Shown piece after piece: positions 1 through 6,671 of a stretch of DNA of 8,586 bases (positions are counted from its first letter, which is position 1; each line of letters begins with the position of its first letter). Origin of the DNA: Vulcanimicrobiota bacterium. Lineage in GTDB: Bacteria > Vulcanimicrobiota > Vulcanimicrobiia > Vulcanimicrobiales > Vulcanimicrobiaceae. The DNA lies in the NCBI GenBank assembly GCA_003155175.1, contig PMFP01000050.1, forward strand, positions 1 to 8,586. Reading direction: 5' to 3'. The position numbers and the translations under genes were made by a program. The notes beneath the pieces are model-generated. The model saw only the letters and a list, made by a program, of their open reading frames with translations, was not told the DNA's origin and did not search any database.

Positions 1-584
1 GCTTTGAAGCTCTCGCGTCCAGACCCGGGATATGCCGGATAGGCGTGCGTCGAGAAATACGACAGACCGTCGCCCGCGATCGCCTCGGTGCCGTTTCCGT
101 GGTGGTAGTCGAAGTCCACGACCAGGACGCGGCCGCCATGGCGCGCTTGAAACGCGCGCGCGGCGACGGCGACGTTGTTGAACACGCAAAATCCCATGCC
201 GCGCTGCGGCTCGGCGTGATGGCCGGGCGGCCGGATCAACGCAAAGACGGGTTGGCCGCTTTCGACGGTACGCTCCATGGCGACGAGCGCTCCGCCCGCC
301 GCCCGGCGCGCGACCGCGAGCGAGCTCGCGTCCACGACGACGTCGCCGGTCGAGAGATACCGCGCGCGCTCGATGCCCTCGGTCTCGCGCTCCACCAAGT
401 CGAGATAGGCGCGCGCGTGAACGCGCAGCAGCTCCTCGTCGGTTGCGTCGCGCGCGGGCGCTTCGTCGCGCATGACGCCGGCGGCCCGCAAACGCGAAGC
501 GACCACCTCCACGCGGTCGGGCGATTCCGGATGCCCGATCCCGCGGATGTGGTCGCCGAAGATGCTATCGGTGACGAACAGCAT
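1..584 (-). CDS. Histone deacetylase / acetylpolyamine amidohydrolase family protein (partial, C-terminus outside window)
   Basis: The visible 194 residues are the N-terminal half of a zinc-dependent deacetylase fold (arginase/deacetylase superfamily), which removes acyl groups from acetyl-lysine or acetylated polyamines in the cytoplasm. Visible motifs in order: GHPESPDR (residues 17-24), RPPGHHAEPQRGMGFCVFNN (118-137) with the active-site His pair H122/H123, and DFDYHHGNGT (157-166). D159 and H161 in the last motif are predicted zinc ligands, by analogy with HDLP D168/H170. FSTHAYPAYPGSG follows. HHGNGT and the HPE-P-R motif point to the class II / AcuC / APAH side of the family. The second zinc Asp and the catalytic Tyr lie beyond the window edge. 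ATG at 584 fits the family N-terminus. It lies 10 bases after the TPR gene stop with only a weak Shine-Dalgarno, suggesting translation coupled to that gene. Substrate cannot be decided from this half. Confidence 0.9.
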   Translation of the reverse strand, partial: MLFVTDSIFGDHIRGIGHPESPDRVEVVASRLRAAGVMRDEAPARDATDEELLRVHARAYLDLVERETEGIERARYLSTGDVVVDASSLAVARRAAGGALVAMERTVESGQPVFALIRPPGHHAEPQRGMGFCVFNNVAVAARAFQARHGGRVLVVDFDYHHGNGTEAIAGDGLSYFSTHAYPAYPGSGRESFK

Positions 585-594
585 CCCGCCGCGC

Positions 595-2091
595 TTAGCT
601 GCCCTTGCTCAGCGAACTGATCTCGGCCTGGATCTGATTGTAGTCCTTCGAGCCCTTTTGGGTGAGCGGCAACAAACGCTTGTAGGCGGCGAGCGCCTTG
701 CTGCGCTGATTGTTGTGCTCGTAGCTCTTCGCCGCGATGTAAAGCAACTGCGGGTTCGAATCCAGGAAGCCCTTCGCGGCGCGGTCGATCACGTCGAAGA
801 TCGCCGCGGCCTCTTTGTAGTTCTTCAACTCGTAATCGGCGCCGCCGATACAGCCGAGCGTTCCGGGCGAACGCTGGATTTGGAAGCTCTTGCTGCACGC
901 GTCGCGCGAGCTCTGATAATCGTGCACGTACGAGTACGCCTGGCCGAGCAGGGCGAACGCCTGCGCGTCCGGCGCAACTTGGGTGAGGTGCTTGAGATAG
1001 CCGATAGCGTCTGTGTAGCGGCTCTGCTGCATGCTCAATTGTCCCATGCGAGCCAGCGCCTGAGGGTTGTCCTTGTCGATCGCCAGCGCGGCCTGCCACT
1101 CGGTTTCGGCTTTGCCTAAATTGCGCTGAAGGGCTTGGAAGTCGCCGTACGCCACCAGCGCGGCCGCGGAACGGGGATACTGGGCGATCGTCTGCTGGAA
1201 GATCGCATCGGCTTGCGAGTACTTCTTTTGATCCACGAAGTAGCCGGCCTTGCGCATCAGAATCGCGACCTTCTGATCGTCACTGCTCGCGGCGACCACG
1301 GCGTCGTCGTAGGCGGCCGACGTCTTCGCGTCGTCGTTCTGCTTGGCGTAAAGATCGGCTTTGAAGACCAGCGCGTCGACGCTCTTGGGATCGATCGCCA
1401 GCGCGCGCTGGATCGTCGTCAGGGCCATCGGAATGTTGTTCTGCACCGCGTAGGTCGTCGCGATCTGGAAGAGCGCGTCGGTGCTCTTGGGGTCCTGCTG
1501 ATAGGCGAGCTCGTACTGCGCGCGCGCGTCGTCGTAGTGTTGCTCGGCCGCGTAGACGGCGCCGAGCGCGATGTACGCCCGGGGCTCGGTCTTGTTGAAC
1601 GTCACGGCGCGCTTGGCGACGCGTTCGGCATCTTGCGGACGATTCGTGCGCAAGTAGAGTTCGGCGAGCTGCGAGAGCACGCTGAGATTGGTCGGGTCGA
1701 GCGTCGAGGCTTGTTCGAAGTCGCCGATTGCGGCGTTGGTGTTTCCGAGCTGCTGCTGCGCGTAGCCGTCGAGCGCGTACGTCTGGTACGTGCGCGCGCC
1801 GAGCTGCAACAGGTGCTGCGTCAGCGCGAGCGCGAGATCCGGGCGATTGATCGCGAGGAATTGACTCGCCAGTTCGCCCAGCGCCTCCTGGTCGTTCGGG
1901 TTGGCTTTGAGCCGAGCTTCCAGGCGCGGGATGGCGACGTCGGGCGGTTCCGGCGAGGCCGTCGGCAGAGCCGAGGGCGACGGGGACGGCGACGGGGTTG
2001 CGGTGTTCTTAGCCTGCGCGCTAGGCGATGCCGCCACGTAGGCGCCCGCGAGAGCAAGCGCCGCGATCGCGGCCAGTAGGTAACGTTTCAA
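595..2091 (-). CDS. Exported TPR-repeat protein, about 12 TPRs
   Basis: A 498-residue protein of unknown specific role. Residues 1-27 form a signal peptide (MKRYLLAAIAALALAGAYVA core) with an AQA signal peptidase I site at 25-27. A low-complexity Pro/Ser/Thr linker follows (about 28-52). From about 68 to 479 there are roughly twelve 34-residue tetratricopeptide repeats, for example 102-135, 136-169, 170-203, 204-237 and 308-341, several closing with the typical LDP or IDP. It is therefore probably a periplasmic or extracytoplasmic protein-protein scaffold. The only two cysteines, C399 and C414, fall in adjacent repeats and could form a disulfide. The start is TTG at 2091, chosen because it gives the complete signal peptide and has AAGGAAG upstream. 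That site overlaps the region just after the etfA stop. The gene sits 11 bases after etfA and 10 before the deacetylase gene, so it belongs to that operon. Confidence 0.9.
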   Translation of the reverse strand: MKRYLLAAIAALALAGAYVAASPSAQAKNTATPSPSPSPSALPTASPEPPDVAIPRLEARLKANPNDQEALGELASQFLAINRPDLALALTQHLLQLGARTYQTYALDGYAQQQLGNTNAAIGDFEQASTLDPTNLSVLSQLAELYLRTNRPQDAERVAKRAVTFNKTEPRAYIALGAVYAAEQHYDDARAQYELAYQQDPKSTDALFQIATTYAVQNNIPMALTTIQRALAIDPKSVDALVFKADLYAKQNDDAKTSAAYDDAVVAASSDDQKVAILMRKAGYFVDQKKYSQADAIFQQTIAQYPRSAAALVAYGDFQALQRNLGKAETEWQAALAIDKDNPQALARMGQLSMQQSRYTDAIGYLKHLTQVAPDAQAFALLGQAYSYVHDYQSSRDACSKSFQIQRSPGTLGCIGGADYELKNYKEAAAIFDVIDRAAKGFLDSNPQLLYIAAKSYEHNNQRSKALAAYKRLLPLTQKGSKDYNQIQAEISSLSKGS

Positions 2092-2102
2092 GAGACTTCC
2101 TT
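2092..2102 (-). promoter_or_regulatory. Shine-Dalgarno supporting a TTG start
   Basis: On the minus strand the etfA stop TAA is followed directly by AAGGAAGTCTC and then TTG. The AAGGAAG ribosome binding site lies about 5 bases before TTG at 2091 and fills the 11-base gap between the genes. This decides the non-ATG start of the TPR gene, and termination and re-initiation are probably coupled here. Confidence 0.7.
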
Positions 2103-3080
2103 TTACGCCTTAGCGGCTTGAATGAGCTTGGTGAGTTCGGGCACGATCTTGAACGCATCGCCCACCACCACCAGGTCCGAAAACTCGGCGATGGGCGCTT
2201 GTCCGTCCTTGTTGACGGCGACGATCGTACTCGAGGAACGCATACCGACCTTATGTTGTATCGCTCCCGAGATGCCGATTGCGATATAGAGGTTCGGGCT
2301 GACGGTCTTGCCGGTCTGCCCGATTTGGAGGCTGTACGGGACCCAGCCCGCGTCGGCGGCCGCGCGGGACGCGCCGACCGCGCCTCCGAGCGCTTCGGCC
2401 AGCGGCTTGAGCAGCGTGTCGAAGGGCTCGGCGCCCCCCAGGCCGCGACCGCCGGCGATCACGACCGGCGCTTCCTCCAGCGCGAGTTCTCCCGAGCCTT
2501 CCTCAACGTCGCTGTCCACGACCGCGGCGTACGACTTTCCGGCCGGCTTGGCGAGGGTTTCGATGGCGGCTCCGGCCCCGCCGGGCTGCGCCGCGAATGC
2601 GTTGGGGCGAACGGTGGCGATGCCGAAGTCGGCCGGCTTGAGGACGCAGGTCGTAATCTCGGCGCCGCCCATCTTGGGCGAGACGCACGCGACGCGGCCG
2701 CCCTCGATCTTGACGTCGACGACGTCGGCGGCAACGCCCGCGCCCAGCCGTGCGACGAGACGCCCGGCGACGTCGCGGCCCGAGAGCGTGTTGGGAATGA
2801 GGATCAGCGACGGACCCGCCGCGCGCGCCGCCGCCTCGAGATAATCCACGGCCGGATCGAGCAGATACGTATCGACGTCGGCATCTTCGGCTACGTGGAC
2901 GACGTCGAGCGGATAGGCCGTGAGCGCTTCGGCAAGTCGAGCCGCGCCGGCGCCTAGAACGACGGCGTGCGCCTTACCGCCCAGCTGCTCGGCGATCGCG
3001 TGCGCTTGCGTCGCGAGTTCGAACGTCACTTTGCGCGTTGCGCCGTGACGATGCTCGACGTAAACGATGACGTTTTTCAT
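2103..3080 (-). CDS. etfA: Electron transfer flavoprotein, alpha subunit
   Basis: A 325-residue EtfA, normal length for the family. With EtfB it forms the cytoplasmic FAD heterodimer that accepts electrons from acyl-CoA dehydrogenases and related flavoenzymes and passes them to the quinone pool through ETF:quinone oxidoreductase. The N-terminal Rossmann-like domain (about 1-190) starts MKNVIVYVEH. The C-terminal FAD domain (about 205-325) has the hallmark run GGRGLGG (210-216), GASRAAADAGWVP (236-248), QIGQTGKTVSP (252-262), GISGAIQH (269-276) and NKDGQAPI (290-297). ATG at 3080 overlaps the etfB TGA by one base (TGATG), which implies translational coupling and equal subunit supply. The alpha domain looks like actinobacterial EtfA from memory. 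Nothing is missing from the FAD motifs. No dehydrogenase or quinone oxidoreductase gene is in the window, so the electron donor is unknown. Confidence 0.97.
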   Translation of the reverse strand: MKNVIVYVEHRHGATRKVTFELATQAHAIAEQLGGKAHAVVLGAGAARLAEALTAYPLDVVHVAEDADVDTYLLDPAVDYLEAAARAAGPSLILIPNTLSGRDVAGRLVARLGAGVAADVVDVKIEGGRVACVSPKMGGAEITTCVLKPADFGIATVRPNAFAAQPGGAGAAIETLAKPAGKSYAAVVDSDVEEGSGELALEEAPVVIAGGRGLGGAEPFDTLLKPLAEALGGAVGASRAAADAGWVPYSLQIGQTGKTVSPNLYIAIGISGAIQHKVGMRSSSTIVAVNKDGQAPIAEFSDLVVVGDAFKIVPELTKLIQAAKA

Positions 3081-3868
3081 CAGACCAGCTTCTTTTCTTT
3101 GAGGAAATCGAAGATCAATTTCGCACCGGCCGCGCCGTCTTCCGGGGTTTCGATCCGGCCTTTGCCGCGCACCGGCGGCGGAGCGAACGCGACCAGCTCG
3201 GTCTTCGAGCCGCTCTCGCCGACGGGCGCGTCGAGCGCGAGATCGGCCAGCGTCAGCGTCGAGATCGTCTTTTTCTTCGCGCCCATGATGCCTTTGAGCG
3301 AGGCGTAGCGCGGCTCGCCGAAAGTCAGTGCCGTCGTGAGCAGCGCCGGCAGCGGCGCGGTCACCGTTTGATATCCGGTATCGGTCTCGCGCTCGACGTG
3401 CAGTTTGCCGTCGGCGATGTCGGCTTTGCGCGCGTTGGTGATGCACGGCAGGCCGAGCTGCTCGGCCAGCGCGCCCGGAACCGCGCCGGTGCTGCCGTCG
3501 TCGGTCAAACCGCCCACGACCAGCAGATCGAAACCGATCTTCTTGAGCGCGTGCGCCATCGCGTACGACGTCGCCCACACGTCGCTGCCTTCCAGGCCGG
3601 CATCGCTGAGCAACACCGCTTCGTCGGCGCCCATGGCCAGCGCTTTGCGCAGAATTTCCTTGAGCGATTCGGGCGACATCGCGAAGACCGTCACGGTCGT
3701 ATCGCCGCCGGCGCGCTCCTTGAGCTGCAGCGCGGCTTCAAGAGCGTACTCGTCGTACGGATTCAGCACCGTCTCGACTCCGGTGCGAACCAAACGCTTC
3801 GTCGCGGGATCGATATGCTTTTCCGCATTCGGATCCGGCACGAGTTTGACCGTAACCACGATCTTCAC
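3080..3868 (-). CDS. etfB: Electron transfer flavoprotein, beta subunit
   Basis: A 262-residue EtfB, the partner of EtfA. It begins VKIVVTVKLVPDP with GTG read as Met. NPYDEYALEAALQLKE (36-51) and ALAMGADEAVLL (76-87) are standard family motifs. GGLTDDGSTGAVPGALAEQLG (about 119-139) is in the nucleotide (AMP)-binding region. EPRYASLKGIMGAKKK (185-200) is the recognition loop, whose Leu191 matches the anchor leucine that docks into acyl-CoA dehydrogenases in the human protein. RETD at 160-163 and the overall pattern resemble actinobacterial EtfB. GTG at 3868 was chosen over GTG at 3892 because the family normally starts MKIVV and a GGAGG lies 10 bases upstream (3879-3883). The upstream GTG would add eight residues, MFYGGAPP, that are not typical. 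The gene leads the operon and is divergent from the M61 peptidase gene. Confidence 0.96.
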   Translation of the reverse strand: MKIVVTVKLVPDPNAEKHIDPATKRLVRTGVETVLNPYDEYALEAALQLKERAGGDTTVTVFAMSPESLKEILRKALAMGADEAVLLSDAGLEGSDVWATSYAMAHALKKIGFDLLVVGGLTDDGSTGAVPGALAEQLGLPCITNARKADIADGKLHVERETDTGYQTVTAPLPALLTTALTFGEPRYASLKGIMGAKKKTISTLTLADLALDAPVGESGSKTELVAFAPPPVRGKGRIETPEDGAAGAKLIFDFLKEKKLV

Positions 3869-4007
3869 GGGGGGCGCGCCTCCATAAAACACACGAAATC
3901 CCGGCGGAGTGCCGGGAGAACCCGGTTGAGTTGCAGTATCCCGCTCCCCAATCCTGCCCAGCGATTTCTCGGACAGGTTCTCAGCTCATCCTTAAGAGGA
4001 ACAGTGA
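3869..4007. promoter_or_regulatory. Divergent intergenic region (etfBA operon / M61 peptidase)
   Basis: This 139-base spacer must carry promoters for both transcription directions. For the plus gene a good Shine-Dalgarno AAGAGGA (3994-4000) lies 7 bases before ATG 4008. For etfB a GGAGG (3879-3883, minus strand) lies 10 bases before GTG 3868, next to the 8-bp palindrome GGCGCGCC (3873-3880). I could not find a convincing -35/-10 pair on either strand. GATACT at 3940-3935 (minus) and TTGAGT...AATCCT at 3926-3955 (plus) are only weak matches. Confidence 0.5.
3900..3916. repeat. Perfect inverted repeat CCCGGC-N5-GCCGGG
   Basis: CCCGGC (3900-3905) and GCCGGG (3911-3916) are perfect complements with a 5-base loop GGAGT. 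They lie about 32 bases upstream of the etfB GTG start. This could be a hairpin in the etfB leader RNA or an operator for a dimeric regulator. It is short and GC-rich, so chance is possible. Confidence 0.35.
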
Positions 4008-5912
4008 ATGCGCGTCTGCCGGTCTCTTTTTTTTGCGTGGAGTCTCGCGGTGCTTGGCGGCCTCGCGAGCGCCCCGGCGTGCGCGCAGGCGCTAGCGACT
4101 TCTGTCGCAACGCAGGGCAACCCGATGACCGTCGTGATCGACGCCAGCACCGCGCCGCGCGGGTTCATGACGACCCACCTGAGCATTCCGGTGCAGCCGG
4201 GTCCGTTTACGCTGGTCTTCCCGAAATGGATCCCGGGCGAACACGGGCCGACGGGGCCGCTCGGCGACCTCGCCGGATTGCGCGTGAGCGCGAACGGATC
4301 GCCGATCGCATGGGAGCGCGACAAGGTAGACATGTACGCGTTTCACATAACCGTGCCGCCCGGCGTGACCCGCGTGGACGCCACGTTCACCGCGATCGTC
4401 AACGCGCCCAACGACGCCATGGGAACGCGCAACGTCGCGATCGTCAACTGGAACCGCGACCTGCTCTATCAAGCCGATACGAATTCGCGCAGCGTCTTCG
4501 TTAAGCCGAGCATCATCCTGCCCGACGGGTGGAAGTACGCGACGGCGCTCACGCCCGCGAGCACGAACGGCAACCGCATCGACTTCGAACCGGTCAAGCT
4601 CGAGACGCTGGTGGACTCGCCGCTGGACATGGGGCGTTACGCGCAGCATATCGTCACGTGGACGGACGGCACCGCGACGACGACGCTCGACGTGTTCGCC
4701 GACGAGCCGCAAGACTTGCTCGACATTCCGGCCGAACGCCTCGCGGCGTACAAGCGCATGACGACCGAATTGCTCGCGCTGTACGGGGCGCGCCATTGGA
4801 ACAATTATCACTCGATGCTCACGCTCAGCGACGACATCGGGTTCCAAGGCATCGAGCACCACGAGTCCAGCGACGATCGCGCGCCGGCCGACTTCATGCA
4901 AAGCGAAGACGAGCAAATGGACGGCGGCGACCTGCTCCCGCACGAAATGTCACACTCGTGGAACGGGAAATACCGCCGCCCCGACGATCTGACGACGCCC
5001 AACTATCAGATGCCGATGCAGACGGATCTCCTCTGGGTCTACGAAGGCATGAACCAGTATCTGGGGGATCTCATCTCTTTCCGCGCCGGCATTCGCGACC
5101 CCAAGACGTACCCGGAATATCTGGCGGAGTTGTACGCGCAGCTCGACAACGAGCGCGGACGCGACGAAATCCCGCTGGCCGATACGACGACGGCGGCGCC
5201 CTATCTTTACGAAGCCGGCGGTCCGTATAGCTCGCTGCGACGCACGACCACCGATTTCTACAACGAGGGGGAGCTGATCTGGCTCGACGCCGACACGATC
5301 ATTCGGGAAAAGAGCGGAGGCACGAAATCGCTCGACGACTTCTTGCACCTCTACGCCGGACCGCCGAGCAGCGCCCCGCACGTCGTGACGTACACGCGCG
5401 CCGACATCGAAGGCATGCTCGATCAAGTCGTCGCGTACGACTGGCACGATTTCTTTCAGACGCGCGTCTACGACGTGGCGACGCATCCGCCGGCCGGCGA
5501 GATCGAACGCGCGGGCTGGCGGCTCGTCTACACCAGCACGCCGAATACGTACATCGATGCCTCCGATTCGGATACCCACTCCACGAACGCCTGGTATTCG
5601 CTCGGCATCGACATCGGCAAGGACGGCGCCATCGACGACGTGCGGCGCGGCTCGCCGGCGTGGAACGCAGGCCTGGCCCCCGACATGAAGATCGTCGCCG
5701 TGGACGGTCAGGAATTCAGCGCCGACGTGCTCAAGTTCGCGCTGGACGATGCTAAGACGAGCGCGTCGCCGATCTCGATCATCGCTTCGCAGAACGGGTG
5801 GTACGGAACGTACGCGGTCGACTATCACGACGGTCCCCGGTATCCGCATCTCGTGCGCGTGGACGGCAGGGCCGACATGCTCGGCCAGATCATGGCCCCG
5901 CACGCCAAGTAG
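4008..5912 (+). CDS. Secreted M61-family metallopeptidase (glycyl aminopeptidase type) with PDZ domain
   Basis: A 634-residue zinc peptidase, usual length for family M61. Residues 1-28 are a signal peptide ending ACAQA, so it acts outside the cytoplasm, probably in the periplasm. The N-terminal beta domain includes FPKWIPGEHGPTGP (about 70-83), typical of M61. The catalytic domain carries HEMSHSWNGKYRRP from residue 312: H312 and H316 bind zinc and E313 is the general base, matching the canonical HEYFHxWNVKRxRP. VYEGMNQYLGDL supplies the third zinc ligand, E346. The C-terminal region (about 527-605) is a PDZ domain with SLGIDI and GSPAWNAGLAPDMKIVAVDG, used to bind peptide C-termini. M61 enzymes trim N-terminal Gly or Ala from peptides; this substrate is not known. 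ATG 4008 has a strong AAGAGGA site 7 bases upstream. The next gene follows on the same strand after 47 bases. Confidence 0.93.
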   Translation: MRVCRSLFFAWSLAVLGGLASAPACAQALATSVATQGNPMTVVIDASTAPRGFMTTHLSIPVQPGPFTLVFPKWIPGEHGPTGPLGDLAGLRVSANGSPIAWERDKVDMYAFHITVPPGVTRVDATFTAIVNAPNDAMGTRNVAIVNWNRDLLYQADTNSRSVFVKPSIILPDGWKYATALTPASTNGNRIDFEPVKLETLVDSPLDMGRYAQHIVTWTDGTATTTLDVFADEPQDLLDIPAERLAAYKRMTTELLALYGARHWNNYHSMLTLSDDIGFQGIEHHESSDDRAPADFMQSEDEQMDGGDLLPHEMSHSWNGKYRRPDDLTTPNYQMPMQTDLLWVYEGMNQYLGDLISFRAGIRDPKTYPEYLAELYAQLDNERGRDEIPLADTTTAAPYLYEAGGPYSSLRRTTTDFYNEGELIWLDADTIIREKSGGTKSLDDFLHLYAGPPSSAPHVVTYTRADIEGMLDQVVAYDWHDFFQTRVYDVATHPPAGEIERAGWRLVYTSTPNTYIDASDSDTHSTNAWYSLGIDIGKDGAIDDVRRGSPAWNAGLAPDMKIVAVDGQEFSADVLKFALDDAKTSASPISIIASQNGWYGTYAVDYHDGPRYPHLVRVDGRADMLGQIMAPHAK

Positions 5913-5930
5913 GGCCGTCGGTCCAGGCCA

Positions 5931-5959
5931 GGGGGAGAGGCGGCGCGAAAAGCCTCCCC
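5931..5959 (+). promoter_or_regulatory. Hairpin pairing a Shine-Dalgarno-like run with CCTCCCC before the start codon
   Basis: GAGGC (5937-5941) pairs with GCCTC (5952-5956) around a 10-base loop. With A5936 bulged, GGG (5933-5935) continues the stem with CCC (5957-5959). The stem ends directly against the ATG at 5960. The only purine-rich ribosome-site candidate for the following gene, GGGGGAGAGG (5931-5940), lies in this stem and pairs with CCTCC, the same string as the 16S rRNA anti-Shine-Dalgarno. It may dampen translation of the TPR gene. No T-run follows, so an intrinsic terminator is unlikely. Confidence 0.4.
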
Positions 5960-6670
5960 ATGTTTGGTTGGTTATCCCGCCGGCAGGATGCGCAAAAAGG
6001 CCGTCAGGATAAGAAGGCCCGCAAGGAGACCCTCGACCGTCTGCATCGCGAATACCAAGATGCGAAGGTTGAGATTTTCGTCGCACTCATTCCGCGCATC
6101 GAGCAGCAAAAAGCCGAGTTTCAACCGTTCGCCGATTCGATCGCGGCCTTTGCCTCGCACTCCATGACCGGTGAAGATTCAACTGCCGTGGGTGCGCTGC
6201 TCAACGCCGAACACAAGGCCTACGCCGCCACCCTTGCGTCTCAGTTCATGGGCGACGCGCACCTGCGCAGCGTCGCGGTGCGGGGCGCGCACGCGCTCTC
6301 CAAACACAAGGTCGTGCAAGCGCTGGAATCTCCCGACCCCGAATACCGGGCGCACACCGGCCGCGAAGTCGTCGCCCTCATGAAAAACCCGATCGATCAC
6401 GGAACCGGATCGAAGGATCGGTATCTCGCCACGCAGGCTCAAGGTTATGCGCTCGCCGGAGAGTTCGCCGAAGCGCATGACGCCGCCGCCGACGCGATCG
6501 CGATCAACCTCAATAACGGCGAAGCCTGGCAGGCGATGGGCGACGCGTTTCGGGGACTCGAGAAACCGAAAGAAGCGCTCGACTGCTACCAGAAGGCCAA
6601 AATCCTCGACCCCGACGCCCCCGGTCTCGACGAAGCGATCGCCGAAGTTTCGGCAAAGGGCGGTACGTAA
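5960..6670 (+). CDS. Cytoplasmic protein with two C-terminal TPRs and an unassigned N-terminal region
   Basis: A 236-residue protein I do not recognise beyond its repeats. It has no signal peptide. Residues 1-35 are strongly basic and charged, starting MFGWLSRRQD. Residues about 36-140 are predicted helical and match no family I can name. Two TPR motifs follow: about 153-186 (includes GYALAGEFAEAHDAAADAIA) and about 187-220 (WQAMGDAFRGLEKPKEALDC, closing ILDPDA). These suggest a protein-binding adaptor. ATG 5960 is the first usable start, because the upstream in-frame codons back to the M61 stop include no ATG, GTG or TTG. It lies 47 bases after the M61 gene on the same strand and may share its transcript. 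No Shine-Dalgarno at normal spacing is visible; the purine-rich run sits about 19 bases upstream in a hairpin. Its stop faces the cyclase gene stop with one base between. Confidence 0.85.
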   Translation: MFGWLSRRQDAQKGRQDKKARKETLDRLHREYQDAKVEIFVALIPRIEQQKAEFQPFADSIAAFASHSMTGEDSTAVGALLNAEHKAYAATLASQFMGDAHLRSVAVRGAHALSKHKVVQALESPDPEYRAHTGREVVALMKNPIDHGTGSKDRYLATQAQGYALAGEFAEAHDAAADAIAINLNNGEAWQAMGDAFRGLEKPKEALDCYQKAKILDPDAPGLDEAIAEVSAKGGT

Positions 6671-6671
6671 C

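Noticed and set aside
236..1099. Minus-strand 287-residue frame across the TPR/deacetylase junction
   Set aside because: It is an out-of-frame shadow of both real genes. The true deacetylase frame starts at 584 and runs off the window edge.
1937..2010. GACGGGGACGGCGACGGGG-like microrepeats as a regulatory or mobile repeat
   Set aside because: They are the codons of the Pro-Ser-rich linker after the TPR protein's signal peptide.
472..2957. Long plus-strand open frames opposite the deacetylase, TPR and etfA genes (472-1119, 1135-2079, 2028-2957)
   Set aside because: They are antisense shadows in GC-rich DNA: Arg/Val-rich translations without recognisable motifs, while the minus strand encodes complete known families.
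3869..3892. Upstream GTG (3892) as the etfB start
   Set aside because: It adds an atypical MFYGGAPP leader and uses up the GGAGG site that fits GTG 3868.
3368..4504. Plus-strand open frame spanning etfB and the start of the M61 gene
   Set aside because: It crosses the divergent promoter region, overlaps two well-supported genes and has low-complexity Arg-rich sequence.
4092..6086. Minus-strand frames of 283 and 378 residues opposite the M61 gene
   Set aside because: No motifs and Arg/Val-rich composition. The plus strand has signal peptide, HExxH, Glu ligand and PDZ domain in one frame.
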